A DNA stretch of 64,000 nt from Leuctra nigra (GCA_934045905.1 OW203764.1:38747434-38811433), one strand, 5' to 3'; shown: positions 10,340-21,472, counted from the stretch's first letter. A program made the numbers and translations. The notes: generated by a model from the sequence alone, not told the origin.

Positions 10340-11032
10340 ATGAACATTCATCAGTTAGGAGATTGCATTCAGTTTGAGCAGTGTAAAAACGATCAGTTGG
10401 TAGAAAGCATTCAGATAAGTTGAGTGAAAACTATCAGTTGGTAGAAAGCATTTAGATAAGTTGAGTGAAAACTATCAGGTGGGAGATAGCATTCAGTTTC
10501 AGCTGAGTGAAAACTATCAGGTGGGAGATTGCATTCAGTTTCAGCTGAGTGAAAACTATCAGGTGGGAGATTGCATTCAGTTTCAGCTGAGTGAAAACTA
10601 TCAGGTGGGAGATTGCATTCAGTTTCAGCTGAGTGAAAACTATCAGGTGGGAGATTGCATTCAGTTTCAGCTGAGTGAAAACTATCAGGTGGGAGATTGC
10701 ATTCAGTTTGAGCAGTGTAATAACTATCAGTTGGTAGAAAGCATTCAGATAAGTTGAGTGAAAACTATCAGGTGGGATATAGCATTCAGTTTGAGCTGAG
10801 TGAAAACTATCAGGTGGGAGATAGCATTCAGTTTCAGCTGAGTGAAAACTATCAGGTGGGAGATTGCATTCAGTTTGAGCAGTGTAATAACTATCAGTTG
10901 GTAGAAAGCATTCAGATAAGTTGAGTGAAAACTATCAAGTGGGAGATAGCATTCAGTTTGAGCTGAGTGAAAACTATCAGGTGGGAGATAGCATTAGTTT
11001 GAGCTGAGTGAAAACTATCAGGTGGGAGAAGA
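10340..11032 (+). repeat. 42-bp minisatellite, about 16 units
   Basis: The unit is CTGAGTGAAAACTATCAGGT followed by GGGAGATTGCATTCAGTTTCAG. Edge units vary, with a shorter variant ending AGATAAGTTGAG. Because 42 is a multiple of three and the commonest unit lacks stops in one frame, a 98-codon open frame (10461-10757) with a repeated SENYQVGDCIQFQL appears. Variant units bring stops at the edges, so coding is unlikely. Confidence 0.88.
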
Positions 11033-11039
11033 ACTGGGA

Positions 11040-12036
11040 GAAAAATAATAATTTATTATAACTTGATAAATTAGAGTGAAATTAGAATAGAAAATAAATA
11101 AAAAAATCATCGCGAAAATATCTAGATCTAATAACAGATGCGAAATGCATCAGCATTTCCATTCTTGTTCAAAATACCAACACGTGATTTCGCATTCCAC
11201 CCGCATATTTTCCATTGCCGAGTTCATTTACTAGTGTTTATATTCAGCCTTAGCCGACCATGGAGGGCAATGAACACAACACATGTGGCAAACACAATAA
11301 AACAATGAGAGAGCAATGTTTCACAGATGGTTTAAAAACAAGCTTGTCCAGATCATGCGTTCAAATGTTGTATTTATAAGCGTTTGAATTTGACATCGGA
11401 GCGCGCAGCAAGTAATTTACTTCTATGAATCTCGTGCAACTAATTGCTCATTAGAATGACACGTTAATTGAAAGTGATCACGCAATTAGTATCGAGGCTG
11501 ATTGAATTTTAATCAGATTTCAACAATTACTTGATTGTTTGTAGCATGAGTAATTGTAACTTAATACCACCGCGAGTTATTAATTACATGTTTATTGTTA
11601 CTTTCTTAATATAGTCATAGTTATATGAGTTGAATTGTTGAACATTTTCTCCCTGTTTCTGTGAAAACCACCAAACTATAATGAATGTAGTAAACTTTCT
11701 GGCCCATTTAAAAAAACTCCAACTAGAACCCCAACTATTTGGCATTTTACCATTCAAATTACCTATCATGAGATTCGTCCGTTTTATATCGAACTGGAGG
11801 TGAAAAACAGATTGCGTTTGGGATCTCCGTCGGGCAATCAGTGTTTCAATTTTCTTCATTTGCGTTGAATTAACATTCATCCAGAAGCGTGTCTGAAACA
11901 TCTCTGGCTCGTTGCTCTGGCTGTCTTTAGCATCTTGTATCTCGGAGTGGATCTGGCATGATCAGGGCGAAGAGGAACTTACTTGAGGGCTGACTGAGTG
12001 TTCGATTATGTAGAGGAATCAAAGGGAAACTCTGCA
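11040..12036 (+). other. Region upstream of the nested coiled-coil gene
   Basis: AT-rich sequence with no recognised repeat. It should contain the promoter and 5'UTR of the gene starting at 12037, but I see no convincing core promoter. The minus-strand frame 11584-11901 has no family signature. Confidence 0.45.
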
Positions 12037-12044
12037 ATGGATAG
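12037..12044 (+). CDS. Coiled-coil gene, proposed 8-base first coding exon
   Basis: ATGGATAG is followed by a strong donor GTGAGTG and preceded by a good context (CTGCAATGG). It leaves two bases (AG) that, joined to the C at 13534, make Ser and open the frame MDSEGC. The upstream frame has a stop at once, so this would be the true start with 5'UTR before it. The call depends on the exon at 13534 using the acceptor GACGTCAG. Confidence 0.5.
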
Positions 12045-15000
12045 GTGAGTGCATCGAAGTGTAATGTTTCAATCTAACAATTAAGAAATGTGGCTTATGA
12101 TGCTCGGTTTTAAACAATAATAGTTCAGTTATCTTTCAACAAAAGGAATTGATAACATTTTTGAAGATTACAGTAGGCTCACATATTTTCTTTTCAACTC
12201 AATGAATATTAAAGTAAAATTCTTGCATGCTGTTGAAAACCGTTCAAAGCATTTAGTAACCTTGTTCCCAAGTGAATGAATTCACTAATCTAGACCTTGT
12301 TCGTTATAATTTATAGATTACAAATCTGTGGGAATATGAATGTGAGTTTATTATACTAGCTCACTTCATTCTGGTTTACCCAAAGTCGTTGCGCATAGAA
12401 TTTATATTTTTTTTATATTTTGCACAGTTGTTCCTACATATAAGCTGATATCAAATCTCTAGTTTCAGTTCGTTTCAAGACGGCGTACTCAAATTACGTG
12501 TAATTAAAGATGGCGCGGACGGGAAAATCGGGGTTTTTAAGCTTCCAGGAGAAATGCTGCCATTTCTATACTATTGAAGATAGCAGAACGATCTTTGCGG
12601 CGTTTTGTTCATAAAAGATCAGTCTATAATTATGGAAATGCATTAAACCTGGAAATGCACGTGAAAATGCATTTCCACACCCGTTAATTGACAAAGTCAA
12701 ACTTGCAGCAATTATACATCAAGTAATGCTGGTTATTTTGCCGCATAGCGCAAATTTTTATCTGGTCCCCCGCCTGAGGAAAATGGGACCAAAAATGGTA
12801 CTTTTTAGGGTTTTGATTTTTTTTGGTAAAAATCTATTAATAAAAACTAACAATGAAGTGTGTAAATCTGTTCCTACATATAAGGTGAAACTAAAATAAA
12901 ATTGGGAGTTTGAACCATCACTCCCTTCTATTCATAATCATGCCTCATATATTGGAAAAATGTAAGAATTTTAGTCAAAGTTTGAGGGCACATTACATTA
13001 TGAAGGGTTCCATATACTGCAAAACTGTAAGAAACATAATTATAGACTGATCTTTTATGAACAAAACGCCGCAAAGATCGTTCTGCTATCTTTAATAGTA
13101 TAGAAATGGCAGCATTTCTCCTGGAAGCTTAAAAACCCCGATTTTCCCGTCCGCGCCATCTTTAATTACACGTAATTTGAGTACGCCGACTTGAATCGAA
13201 CTGAAACTAGAGATTTGATATCAGCTTATATGTAGGAACAACTGTGCAAAGTGTAAAAAAAATATAAAATTCTATGCGCAACGACTTTGGGTTATCCAGA
13301 ATGGAATGAGCCTACTGCATAACATTATCACAGTTTAACCTTTATTATAGTTCTTCATAAACATATTTGGGCATACAAATAACAATGTATGAAAACTACG
13401 AAACATGTTCGACGGACATGAATGAATAAGGAACTAATACATGTGCATGTGTGTGAAGTGACTCTACACTGACACTGTATCAGCGCTCAAGTAAACCGAC
13501 TCAACAAGGCAGCGAGTGTCAGTCTGACGTCAGCGAGGGCTGCTTCTTGCTGATACTGAATGCATGGCGGCAAGAGAGGATCAAGTCAGCGGAGCTGGCG
13601 GGTGAAAATCTCAAGGCCGTGTCACAGGTCAAATACATTAGTATGCCTTGAGACGGGACGCAAGCGGCTCTTAACAATGTTTTTACAGTTTTCTTTAAAT
13701 GCATAACATGTTTAGAGAGCGTAGCCAAAGTTACAGCGGGACTCTTCTTTCTCTGTGTGTTTGTTTGTGCTTTTACCTGCACTGCCCAGGTCACACCGTT
13801 TAACCAATCTATCTTAAATTTTGCTACACATTAATGTCATTTGACCGGTTACGTGTAGGTATATTTTTTGGACGAGATCCTGCAATTGGTTGAAAATTTA
13901 AAATGGAACCGTTTGAGCGATCAACTTCAAATTTTGCTTGGTCCATTTGAGGTGTTTTTGAGAGTTTTCAGACAAATCAGTCAAGAACTTTGAGAGTTCT
14001 TGATTTTTTTTGAGATTGTATATTGTTTTGAAATCTTTGTCAAATATTCAAAGAATTTCAAATAAATGATCACTGCTCGTTCGACGCATTTTAACAAGTA
14101 AGTCTTCCTAGCTAATTCAAAAGTCTATTATAGAGCAGCAAGTTTCATACGAATATTAATTCGCATGCAATACGAAAGCTCGCTCAACGCTTTGCAAAGA
14201 GCGTTGCCTAAGTAATAATAGAGCGTTTGCGGACATTTCAATCTCGCTAAACAAAATAATACCTCACATTGCCGTACAGTATGACCTCAGAAAGCGTTAA
14301 ATACGATTATTTCAATTAGATATCGGATTTTAAATATAACCGTATTTAAAGTTCAATTAACACGGAGCAAGTTCTTGTTCAACATCTGTACCACATTTCT
14401 GTGTCACATTTCTTGATAGAAATTAGAACATGTTCTGCATGATATAAAAGGTTGACCTCAAGTTCTGTGACAAGAAGTTGCATCGTGTAATACACTAGGA
14501 AAACGCTCTGTGTAACGCGTTGATGAGCGAGCACGGAAACACGCAACACCTCGAACCGAAATTATGTCTATCGAATGTCATTAAAAGCCAACAATTCTTT
14601 AGTTTCGTCACAGACTTGTATAAAAATCTCCAAAATCTCCAAAAATATTGGTGCCAATCCTTGCTAAGTTTTAAGTTGATCGATTAAACCTTTATGATTG
14701 AACGGTTCCTTGTTAATTTTCAAATATCACAGGATCTCGTTCAAAAAATATACCTGGGACCACCCATATGATATGATATGTAGTGTGTGTACACAATATC
14801 AGATCAATCTGTTGAACGGTCATTATTAGTTTCATATCGTTTAAAACTTTCTGCTCTAACTACCTTGCCTTGAACTGTAGATCCGAAGTCGCCGTGAATT
14901 TGACAGCCAACACGCAAAATGTCCCTAAAATGACAAAAACTTTTGAAAATAACGACAGATTAGAGTGAAAATTGGCAAAAATACCTTAAATGTTGGTACC

Positions 15001-18000
15001 AATGACCATGCGAAGTTTTTAGTTGGTCGGTCAATCGGTTCCAGTTTAAATTTCAAAAATCACAGGAAAAATGGTTTCAAATTTGAACCAATTGGAGGAT
15101 TTGGCTGAATTTTTTTTTGATTGGGTACAATGTTGGTTGCAATGACTTTGCTAAATTTCAAATTGATCGAACCAACCAATCAAAAGATAATTTTTCTAAA
15201 ATTTGAACCAATCACAGGATTCCGTTCAAAAACGATCCCAGAGACCGCATAGATTACGTTAGTATGTGTGCAAAATTTCAGATCGATTGGTTGTGCGGTT
15301 TGATCTCGGCAGTGCCGACAAAAAAAAAAAAAAAACACACAGAGAAAGTGCCATAAGAGTACCGTGGTGACGCTCGCTCCGCTCGCTCAAAAATTGTATG
15401 AAAAGTGTGAATGTGACACTGAAGTTGTTCAAGAAATTGTACTGTGTAAATTAACGCAACGAAAATTGTAATGTACTCCAGTGTGTGACATTATTTAGTC
15501 CGTAATTCAAATTTTACTCAAGCAATAATTTAAAAAATGTTCTTGTTGTGAAGATAAATCTCCAATTCATACCGAAGACCCGCTTGTGTCCTGTTACATT
15601 ACCGAGACCTCTTAAACTGATCCATAATTCAAAGACACAGCGTCGTGAAAACTCTCGAGAAAGAAAATAAGCTCATCCATGAATCCGTATAAGTAAAGAT
15701 TTTTATCCTCCCATTCGCCCAACAGGTAAACAGTCTTAACGTGCAGGTGTTCACGCTTGAAAACCTATTGAAAACCGAGAGAAGAAAATGTCACAAAGCG
15801 GAACAAGAAATAAAGAAACTTTTATTCCAAGTCGCAGCTATATCTGAAGAAAAAGAGGCCGTTGTGCAGGTAAAATCGTTACTACTTTTCAGAGCTGTAA
15901 AATGAAATATAAGCGGCTAAAATTCCCTGAATAAACATAAAGTTTAATCACCTTTTTTGAGAATTTTAATCAAACAAAATTCAATATAATACGTAGACAG
16001 TTATTAAACTTAGTTCAAAGAGAAATCAACTTTCCTGAAAATAATGAAAGCGGGTAGATTATCAAAGAGAGCTGCTTTTACAGGAGAAGAGGACGCTGAG
16101 TAACAAGATTGTCGCTCTGGGGAAAGACATAGAGTCACGTGATGAGAAATACGTCGCTCTTCTTGCCACGTACGACTCGGGCAACAAACAGTACAGAGCT
16201 CTGGAGAAGGAGTTGACAGTAGAACGATTGGCTATTGTCAGTTTGAGAGCAGAGATAGCTATGTTGAATCAAAAGGTGAGATTTTACTAGAAAACAAATT
16301 GAAGAAAATCGACGCTGATCTGTTTTGTATGCTGGTTTAGTTACGTAATGTAAAGCTGAACTTGTGACGATTATTCTACTCGCTATTACCCATCATATTA
16401 ACACTTTTACTTATTATAATTCAGTTTCTTGGATATAACAACGTGCATGGAACTAGCTTCACACACATATAGAATAGGTGGGGACTCTTCAATGCATCAC
16501 CATTGGCAATCTTGAATACGAATTATAGGGGAATTCTCGTAACTGTACGTTTGAGCAGCTGGCGCTCTATATGTTGTGTGGTAGACATAATAACTAATTT
16601 AAGCTTGCATTTCGTTCCAAAATTCAAATATAGTTCCACTATTCACTACTTAAGCGCCAATAAAAGTAATTCTCAGAATCCATTGGTCAATTCCTCATTG
16701 GAGCTGGTATCGCCAAGAATGTTCAAGTGTTCACCTAATGTTCACCTAATTGAGCAAGCGAAGCGAGCGTCTCCTTTTGGCTCATTTGGCACGGACCTCT
16801 GTTTTTTTTTGTTTTTTTTTCGTTTTTTTTTCTGTTACTGACGATATACAGGTCAGAGTTTTTCTTCAATCGAGCTGAAATTTTGCACACGTGTTTGGAC
16901 ATTCTTTGGGCGTTGCAGACCCTAATTTTTTTGAAATCTACTGATTGGCTAAAATTTAAATAAACATCTCCTGATAGGTTGAAAAGTGAAAATGGTCTTC
17001 GACAAATCTGATCAAACTCATATTTTGGCTATACATGTCTAGAGTTTTTCCTCGATCGAGCTGAAATTTTGCACAATGTAGAGACAACATTTTCTGTTTG
17101 CAGACCCCAAATTTTTTTGAAATCCAATAATTGGCTAAAATTTAAATAAACATCTCCTGATGGTAGGTTGAAAAATGAAACTGGTCTTCGATAAATCTGA
17201 TCAAAATCATATTTTGGCTATACAGGTCAGAGTTTTTCTTTGATCGAGCTGAAATTTTGCACACATGTAAAACCAACCTTCTCTGTTTGCATACCATAAT
17301 TTTTTTTGAAATCCATTCATTGGTTAAAATTTAAATAAATATCTCCTAATAGGCTGAAAAATGAAAACGGTCTTCGATAATTCTGATCAAACTCATATTT
17401 TGCATGATCATTAAGACCAATATTGTCTCTTATTTTACAAAATTTCATCCCAATCAGTTAAGAACGTATGAACGTATTGACTTTTTTAATATCTGTCAGT
17501 AATGAAGTATCGAAATGAATGTTTTCCAGTGCGAATTGAATTGATTCTGATTTGCTTTATGAACCAGGTGCTTAGATGCTATTTGAAAGTTTCGATGAAA
17601 AGCATATACCTACTTTTAAGTTGATATCATAATCAATTCAATATGGTTGTATATGTTTTCTGTGCGTTGTGTACGCATTTCCGGTTCGAGAATTTGCACG
17701 TACCCGTGCTCGCTCATCAACGCGTTACACTGAGCGTTTTCCTAGTCAATATATATATATGTGTGAAGCTAGTTCCATGCACGTTGGATATAATTAAGGA
17801 CATAATTTTATAACATTCTGTTGAGAGACTAGCGATACAACACTTATTTGTCTGTTCAGCCCTCAGCGTTCATCGGTCGCTCTCTACTCGCTCGGTCCAG
17901 GCTATGTCAACTGTCCCAATGAGGCAGTACTTTTTAGCTACGTTTTTAGTGGCTATACGCACACCGGTGTGCACGTAATTTCGACAGGATACGGGTATAT

Positions 18001-19427
18001 GCACCCATTTAATTTTGTATGCTAAATATTCGACTTCTGTCTTGCATAGAGTTTTCTTTGTAAGGAATTGCTCATTTGTTTAGCACTCAAGTGTGTGTAT
18101 TGGGTCCATGGCGTACATGAGGGGGGCCCCTCTGGAGTTAAGCATTTAATCCGCTGCTTGGGGTGTACAGTTAGCAACGCACTTGAACTTTACAACTAGA
18201 ACAAAGTTACAAGTTCAAGTTTAGAGGTTTTACATAATAACTTGCCTTTGCAATATTCTTAAACTTTCCTCTAAGAATACATTATGTATGACTTCGTGAA
18301 TGATTCCAAACCATCTCTACATTCTCACATTTTCACATACATTCTTAGATCTTGAGTGTCTTTAAAATGTCCTGTATTAAATTCTTTTTTACCTTTACAT
18401 TTTTTTTATTACACAAATACAGAATTACAATGTCCACAAAGATAGGGGAATAGGTACATCTGTGGAATAAGTATTGGGTATAACAATTTAATACGTGCTT
18501 TTACAGAACGAAATCATAAAAATTAACTAATATTTGAGATATTATGACTAGGTAGTATACAGGAAACTAAGACAAAAAATGGTTTATGCTCTATGCTCAA
18601 AGTGAACAAATATACAAAGTAGCTCAAGAAGAAAAAGTACATACAACAAACATGAATAATCACAACATATTCTCTCATATTTGTAATTTCTTGTGCAGTT
18701 AGCAATAAACGAAAAGACGCGGAGAGAGAAAGACGTTTTTATCAATACACTGGAGAAGAAAGTGGCTCAAATGGAGACGAAACTGAACGAACAATTCCGG
18801 CTGACAGAGAGCGTGGACAGTGAGAATCAGATGGCACGGCTCTCTTTGACTCGTCTGTACGCGAGTCAGACGAGCTTGACTCAACAGATGCAAGAAGCCT
18901 CGTCGTATCACAACGCGCTCCTGACCAACGTGGCTCTGCTCGAGAATCAGAAGAAGGCCAACGCAGAGGAGAACGGAATCCTGCAGCGGACGCTAGTCAG
19001 TAAAGAGTAAGTCGAACAGCTCTTCTGGGACGACTAAAGGAATTGCAGTTAACTAAGACAAGTTGCTCTGTTTGTTTGCCACGATTCTGAGCAGATTGTC
19101 TTCACATGGTATAGTTCAACGTGTACTCAAAACCGTATTTATTCAAGGTAAACGAATTGTTTGAGAGAATGTAGGGAAAGGTTTTTAGGGCAACGAATCG
19201 ACGCAGTTCTGCAGTATTTATATAAAACAATGAATCGTATTCCTGTCAAATTAATGATGACGTTTCGTGATGTTTTCAGCCAACAAATAGCAGAATTACA
19301 AGAACGTCTGAGAATATTGGAGGCAGCTAGCAGCACGTCTCGGCTGGATTTTCTCAGAAGTCTAGCGGAAGTTTTCTGGGAGATGCCGACTTATATTTAC
19401 AGATTCCTAATACAGTCAGACGCTTAA
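12037..19427 (+). CDS. Nested gene: 297-residue coiled-coil protein (six exons, join listed in evidence)
   Basis: Proposed join: 12037-12044, 13534-13627, 15726-15869, 16084-16275, 18699-19006, 19280-19427 (TAA). All junctions are GT-AG and all phases agree, giving 34+48+64+151 residues. The protein starts MDSEGCFLLILNAWRQERIK and ends YIYRFLIQSDA. Between these ends it is almost continuously heptad-like and charged (for example EKRTLSNKIVALGKDIESRD and QQIAELQERLRILEAA), indicating a long parallel coiled coil with no transmembrane segment or enzymatic motif. The last 35 residues are less charged and aromatic. I do not recognise the family; centrosomal, ciliary or Golgi scaffold roles are typical for such proteins but are only guesses. 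The gene lies wholly within the synaptotagmin intron 5225-23385, on the same strand. The last three exons are the most secure and the tiny first exon the least. A variant poly(A) signal ATTAAA lies at about 19498. Confidence 0.75.
12358..13311. mobile_element. Foldback MITE of about 950 bp in intron 1 of the nested gene
   Basis: The left arm ACCCAAAGTCGTTGCGCATA (from about 12379) and the right arm TATGCGCAACGACTTTGGGT (to about 13294) are reverse complements. Arms of about 270 bp continue inward through GCGGACGGGAAAATCGGGGT and end near CATAATTATAGACTGATC. The central 400 bp is unique. No coding capacity; the target duplication is uncertain. Confidence 0.85.
13534..13627 (+). CDS. Coiled-coil gene, exon 2
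   Basis: It reads EGCFLLILNAWRQERIKSAE, then LAGENLKAVSQ, before a weak donor CAG/GTCAAA. It ends in phase 0 and the next exon starts in phase 0. The acceptor could also be one of the upstream CAGs at about 13480 or 13522, since the frame is open further back. The opposite-strand open frame 13519-13794 is a shadow. Confidence 0.6.
13800..14212 (-). repeat. Repeat family X, copy 2 (diverged)
   Basis: It ends GCTCGCTCAACGCTTTGCAA then AGAGCGTTGCCTAAG and contains GACGAGATCCTGCAATTGGT and TTGAGCGATCAACTTCAAAT, as in copy 1. It is more diverged than copies 1, 3 and 4. Confidence 0.5.
14355..14490. mobile_element. Short MITE related to the one at 43448
   Basis: The ends ACACGGAGCAAGTTCTTGTT and GACAAGAAGTTGCATCGTGT are imperfect reverse complements and resemble the TTTACACGGTGCAATTTCTT ends of the element at 43448-43606. 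A further half-copy (GAAGTTGTTCAAGAAATTGT) is at about 15424. Confidence 0.5.
14495..15388 (+). repeat. Repeat family X, copy 3
   Basis: It starts CTAGGAAAACGCTCTGTGTA then ACGCGTTGATGAGCGAGC, and ends after an oligo-A run (about 15320-15336) with AGAAAGTGCCATAAGAGTAC and a GCTCGCTCCGCTCGCTCA terminus. Internally, phrases such as CAAAATTTCAGATCGATTGG and CACAGGATCTCGTTCAAAAA recur several times, so the body is made of diverged internal repeats. Confidence 0.6.
15726..15869 (+). CDS. Coiled-coil gene, exon 3
   Basis: The exon has 48 codons, with acceptor CGCCCAACAG and donor GTAAAA, phase 0 both sides. It reads VNSLNVQVFTLENLLKTERR, then KCHKAEQEIKKLLFQVAAIS and EEKEAVVQ, a clear heptad pattern. 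It was recognised by splice signals and composition, because there is no ATG in frame. Confidence 0.75.
16084..16275 (+). CDS. Coiled-coil gene, exon 4
   Basis: The exon has 64 codons, with acceptor GCTTTTACAG and donor GTGAGA, phase 0 both sides. It contains EKRTLSNKIVALGKDIESRD, then EKYVALLATYDSGNKQYRAL and EKELTVERLAIVSLRAEIAM, continuing the coiled coil. The intron after it has been enlarged by a TIR element (16439-17786). Confidence 0.82.
16439..17786. mobile_element. TIR DNA element with 7-bp target duplication (hAT-like)
   Basis: The ends CAACGTGCATGGAACTAGCT and AGCTAGTTCCATGCACGTTG are exact reverse complements over 27 bases. GATATAA flanks both sides (16432-16438 and 17787-17793), or 8 bases with one shift. 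CA-starting TIRs with about 8-bp duplications point to the hAT superfamily. The 1,348-bp body has no transposase frame and contains family X copy 4. Confidence 0.72.
16748..17745 (-). repeat. Repeat family X, copy 4, with about 185-bp internal tandem units
   Basis: It is bounded by GAGCAAGCGAAGCGAGCGTC and TCATCAACGCGTTACACTGA...TTTTCCTAG. Three tandem units start at about 16850, 17036 and 17225 (CAGGTCAGAGTTTTTCTT, then TCGAGCTGAAATTTTGCACA), spaced 185-189 bp. Three T-rich runs at 16802-16834 mirror the oligo-A of copy 3. Confidence 0.65.
17794..18698 (+). other. Intron 4 remainder of the nested gene
   Basis: No gene seen. About 18385-18480 (TTTTTTTTATTACACAAATA then CAATGTCCACAAAGATAGG) resembles the 3' end of the minus-strand non-LTR element at 40.55 kb and may be a truncated copy. 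The sequence ends in the acceptor TTGTGCAG. Confidence 0.45.
18699..19006 (+). CDS. Coiled-coil gene, exon 5
   Basis: The exon has 102 codons plus two bases, with acceptor TTCTTGTGCAG and donor GTAAGTC. It begins LAINEKTRREKDVFINTLEK, and the middle reads LYASQTSLTQQMQEASSYHN, a Gln/Ser-rich coiled coil. This exon is GC-richer than its surroundings and has the clearest coding character of the nested gene. Confidence 0.87.
19280..19427 (+). CDS. Coiled-coil gene, last exon with stop
   Basis: The acceptor is TGTTTTCAG. The first base completes Asp (GA+C), then QQIAELQERLRILEAASSTS, SRLDFLRSLAEVFWEMPTYI and YRFLIQSDA, TAA. The open frame reaches back to 19161, but 19161-19279 looks like intron. 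No consensus AATAAA follows; ATTAAA occurs about 70 bases downstream. Confidence 0.83.
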
Positions 19428-19589
19428 TAATGGTGTATTCTATTAAAACCAACATTACTTCAACAAAACTGTTGCTTCCGTGTTTGTTATCTCTTACATT
19501 AAAGTTCATCGAGAACTGCAATGTGAACTTTCAATTAAGGAAATGCTTGCATAATAACTCATGCGCATTATCCATCATTGTTACTGTAT

Positions 19590-19812
19590 GACAAAGTAAC
19601 GCTCTGAACTTGCATTCCGAAGATTCAGGGTTCGAATCCCACGACGACCTTCCTGATTGAAGTTTTTCGTAATTTCCTTCAGTAGAGAGGCAAATGCTGG
19701 GAAGGTTCCCTACTATTAGGTCACGAGCCCACGCTCTTCTTCTCAACGTCCGCAAATTCACCTCATCGTCTCCAGAACAGAACAGTGCGACGTTAAACAT
19801 CACTGAAAGTAA
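19590..19812 (+). repeat. tRNA-derived SINE
   Basis: The tRNA-like head runs GTAACGCTCTGAACTTGCAT and on to a perfect B-box-like GGGTTCGAATCCCAC. The body has CCTTCCTGATTGAAGTTTTT, then GGCAAATGCTGGGAAGGT and CCCTACTATTAGG, and the tail is GCGACGTTAAACATCACTG. The same body recurs in reverse at 38010. It lies just downstream of the nested gene. Confidence 0.7.
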
Positions 19813-19849
19813 CGTACAGTGGAGTCAGTTTGATATAAAGAGGTGTGCG

Positions 19850-19935
19850 AAGTGGTAAATTTCCCGGCGTACCCGGGATCGAACCAGGGACCTCTCACTT
19901 GCCAGACGAGAGCTCTGAGCTATCCGGCCGGGCGG
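19850..19935 (-). repeat. tRNA-like sequence (SINE head)
   Basis: Read on the minus strand it has CCGGATAGCTCAGAGCTCTC (A box), an arm CTGGCAAGTGAGAGG, and GGTTCGATCCCGGG (B box). CCCGGC and GCCGGG can pair as an acceptor stem, but spacing is off for a functional tRNA. It is probably a second SINE type or a tRNA pseudogene. Confidence 0.5.
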
Positions 19936-19939
19936 AGTG

Positions 19940-21340
19940 ACATTAGTTACAACTTACAACGCAGATCTGCGAGAGAGAGAGGAATCAAGGCAGACAGCCA
20001 TCTTGAAGCTACACCGACGTCGACCACCGCCATGTGGAAACATTCTCGCCTCACCTCGAGACACTCCTATTCGAACAAATAAGCGATACGTGTTGGAGCC
20101 ACTTCTGGCAGGAAACTTTTTAGACGCACTTTTTTAATTTGAAGTACGTGTTTCCATAGGGCAGTGAAAAAGGAAAAACAATTGAAATTTAGATTTAGTT
20201 ACAAGTTTATTTTTCAGCCATAACAAACAACTACCTACAGCAAATTTAATATAATTTATTTATATCAATATCCCCGTGATATTCTCCATTATTCCCCTTA
20301 TGGCTAGTACCAAAGAATCCACTGAGGTCAGTCGTGTTCCTTATTTCCTCGAATACATGGGCTGGGTCGTGAAATCAAACAACTAAGCGCTTGTGACACA
20401 TGTCTCACAAGCTGACTAATTCAGTTCAATTATTCGGTGAAGAGTGCCAAATTCATACTTGTTTTGTATTCCATCGATCACAAATAAAGTCGCTTTAAAA
20501 AGCGTTCTCCAGAAATTTTACATTTGTAAATATTACAATTGGCAGCAGATGGTAGGTATTTCTTCCAAAAGCTTTTAGGCCGTGTCTATTTACATTGACA
20601 TTTTCCACGACGTCAGTTGAAGAGCTATTCGCAACGGATAACCATCCAAACCGAACATCCAACGCACAGCGCTTCGACAGTGTGAGTGGAAGCGGTAAAT
20701 TCACTCTTAGCCATCAATTATTTTCTACGACTTTCTCATCCATTATTTGCATTTTGAGAAATTGTATTATTTATTATATTTTAGACGTGGAACAAATTCC
20801 AATAAATCTGATATATAATAGAATATCAAATACATATTCACTTAGTGAAGAGAGTTATTTTCTTTCATGTTGCCTCGAATGTTGATGGGTTGGACAAATC
20901 TGGGACTCATTCATTTGAACATAAGATTTTATAAACAGATGGACGAGGGATATAAATTTGTTAATAATTAAATTGTACTAAACTAAGTATGCATTTACAC
21001 CTCTTAGTCCTTGAAAGAAGCGAAGAGAAAGGGAAGAGACAACGTTTTTCACGAAAAGTACATTTGGTTGGACGTTGTGACGTTGGCGTTCAAAGTAACA
21101 ACGTACAGCCACGTTCATTACTTCGCAGTCCAGACTCGAAACAACTCAAATTGCATAGATGACAGCTGTGTTGCCTAACCTCCGGCAAGGATTGTTATCT
21201 AATGTTATTATTATATGACGTCATGATCTGACCCTCTAGTTGGTCTCTATCACAGGAGGGTAGGGATCTGTGTACTGCGGGTTGCCTGCCAATGCGAGCT
21301 AATAGAGACCCTGGCTGGCTTCTTTTGACGCTGACCCTAT
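19940..21340 (+). other. Intronic sequence without recognised gene
   Basis: No coding exon seen. Short open frames (19937-20137, 20495-20885) have no signature. Confidence 0.5.
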
Positions 21341-21341
21341 C

Positions 21342-21472
21342 TCTTAAAGCCGGATCCATACTAGCAACTTGGTTCTGCTCGTGCGAGTCACTTTGGGAAC
21401 GGTACTATGACTCTGCACATGCGCAGAACCAAACTGATCAACCGATTATTGCCAGTGTGAATTGGGCTTGAC
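21342..21472. mobile_element. Short MITE
   Basis: TTAAAGCCGGATCCATACTA is at one end and CCAGTGTGAATTGGGCTT at the other. Internally GGTTCTGCTCGTGCGAGTCA faces GACTCTGCACATGCGCAGAA. It resembles the MITE at 43448, which has the same TTAA-GCCC type ends. Confidence 0.45.

Noticed and set aside
10461..10757. 98-codon repeat protein (SENYQVGDCIQFQL)n
   Set aside because: It comes from 42-bp tandem units, has no ATG of good context, and stops appear with each variant unit.
11930..12000. Possible extra upstream coding exon near 11.94 kb
   Set aside because: All frames hit stops before the donor at 12045, except the short ATGGATAG start.
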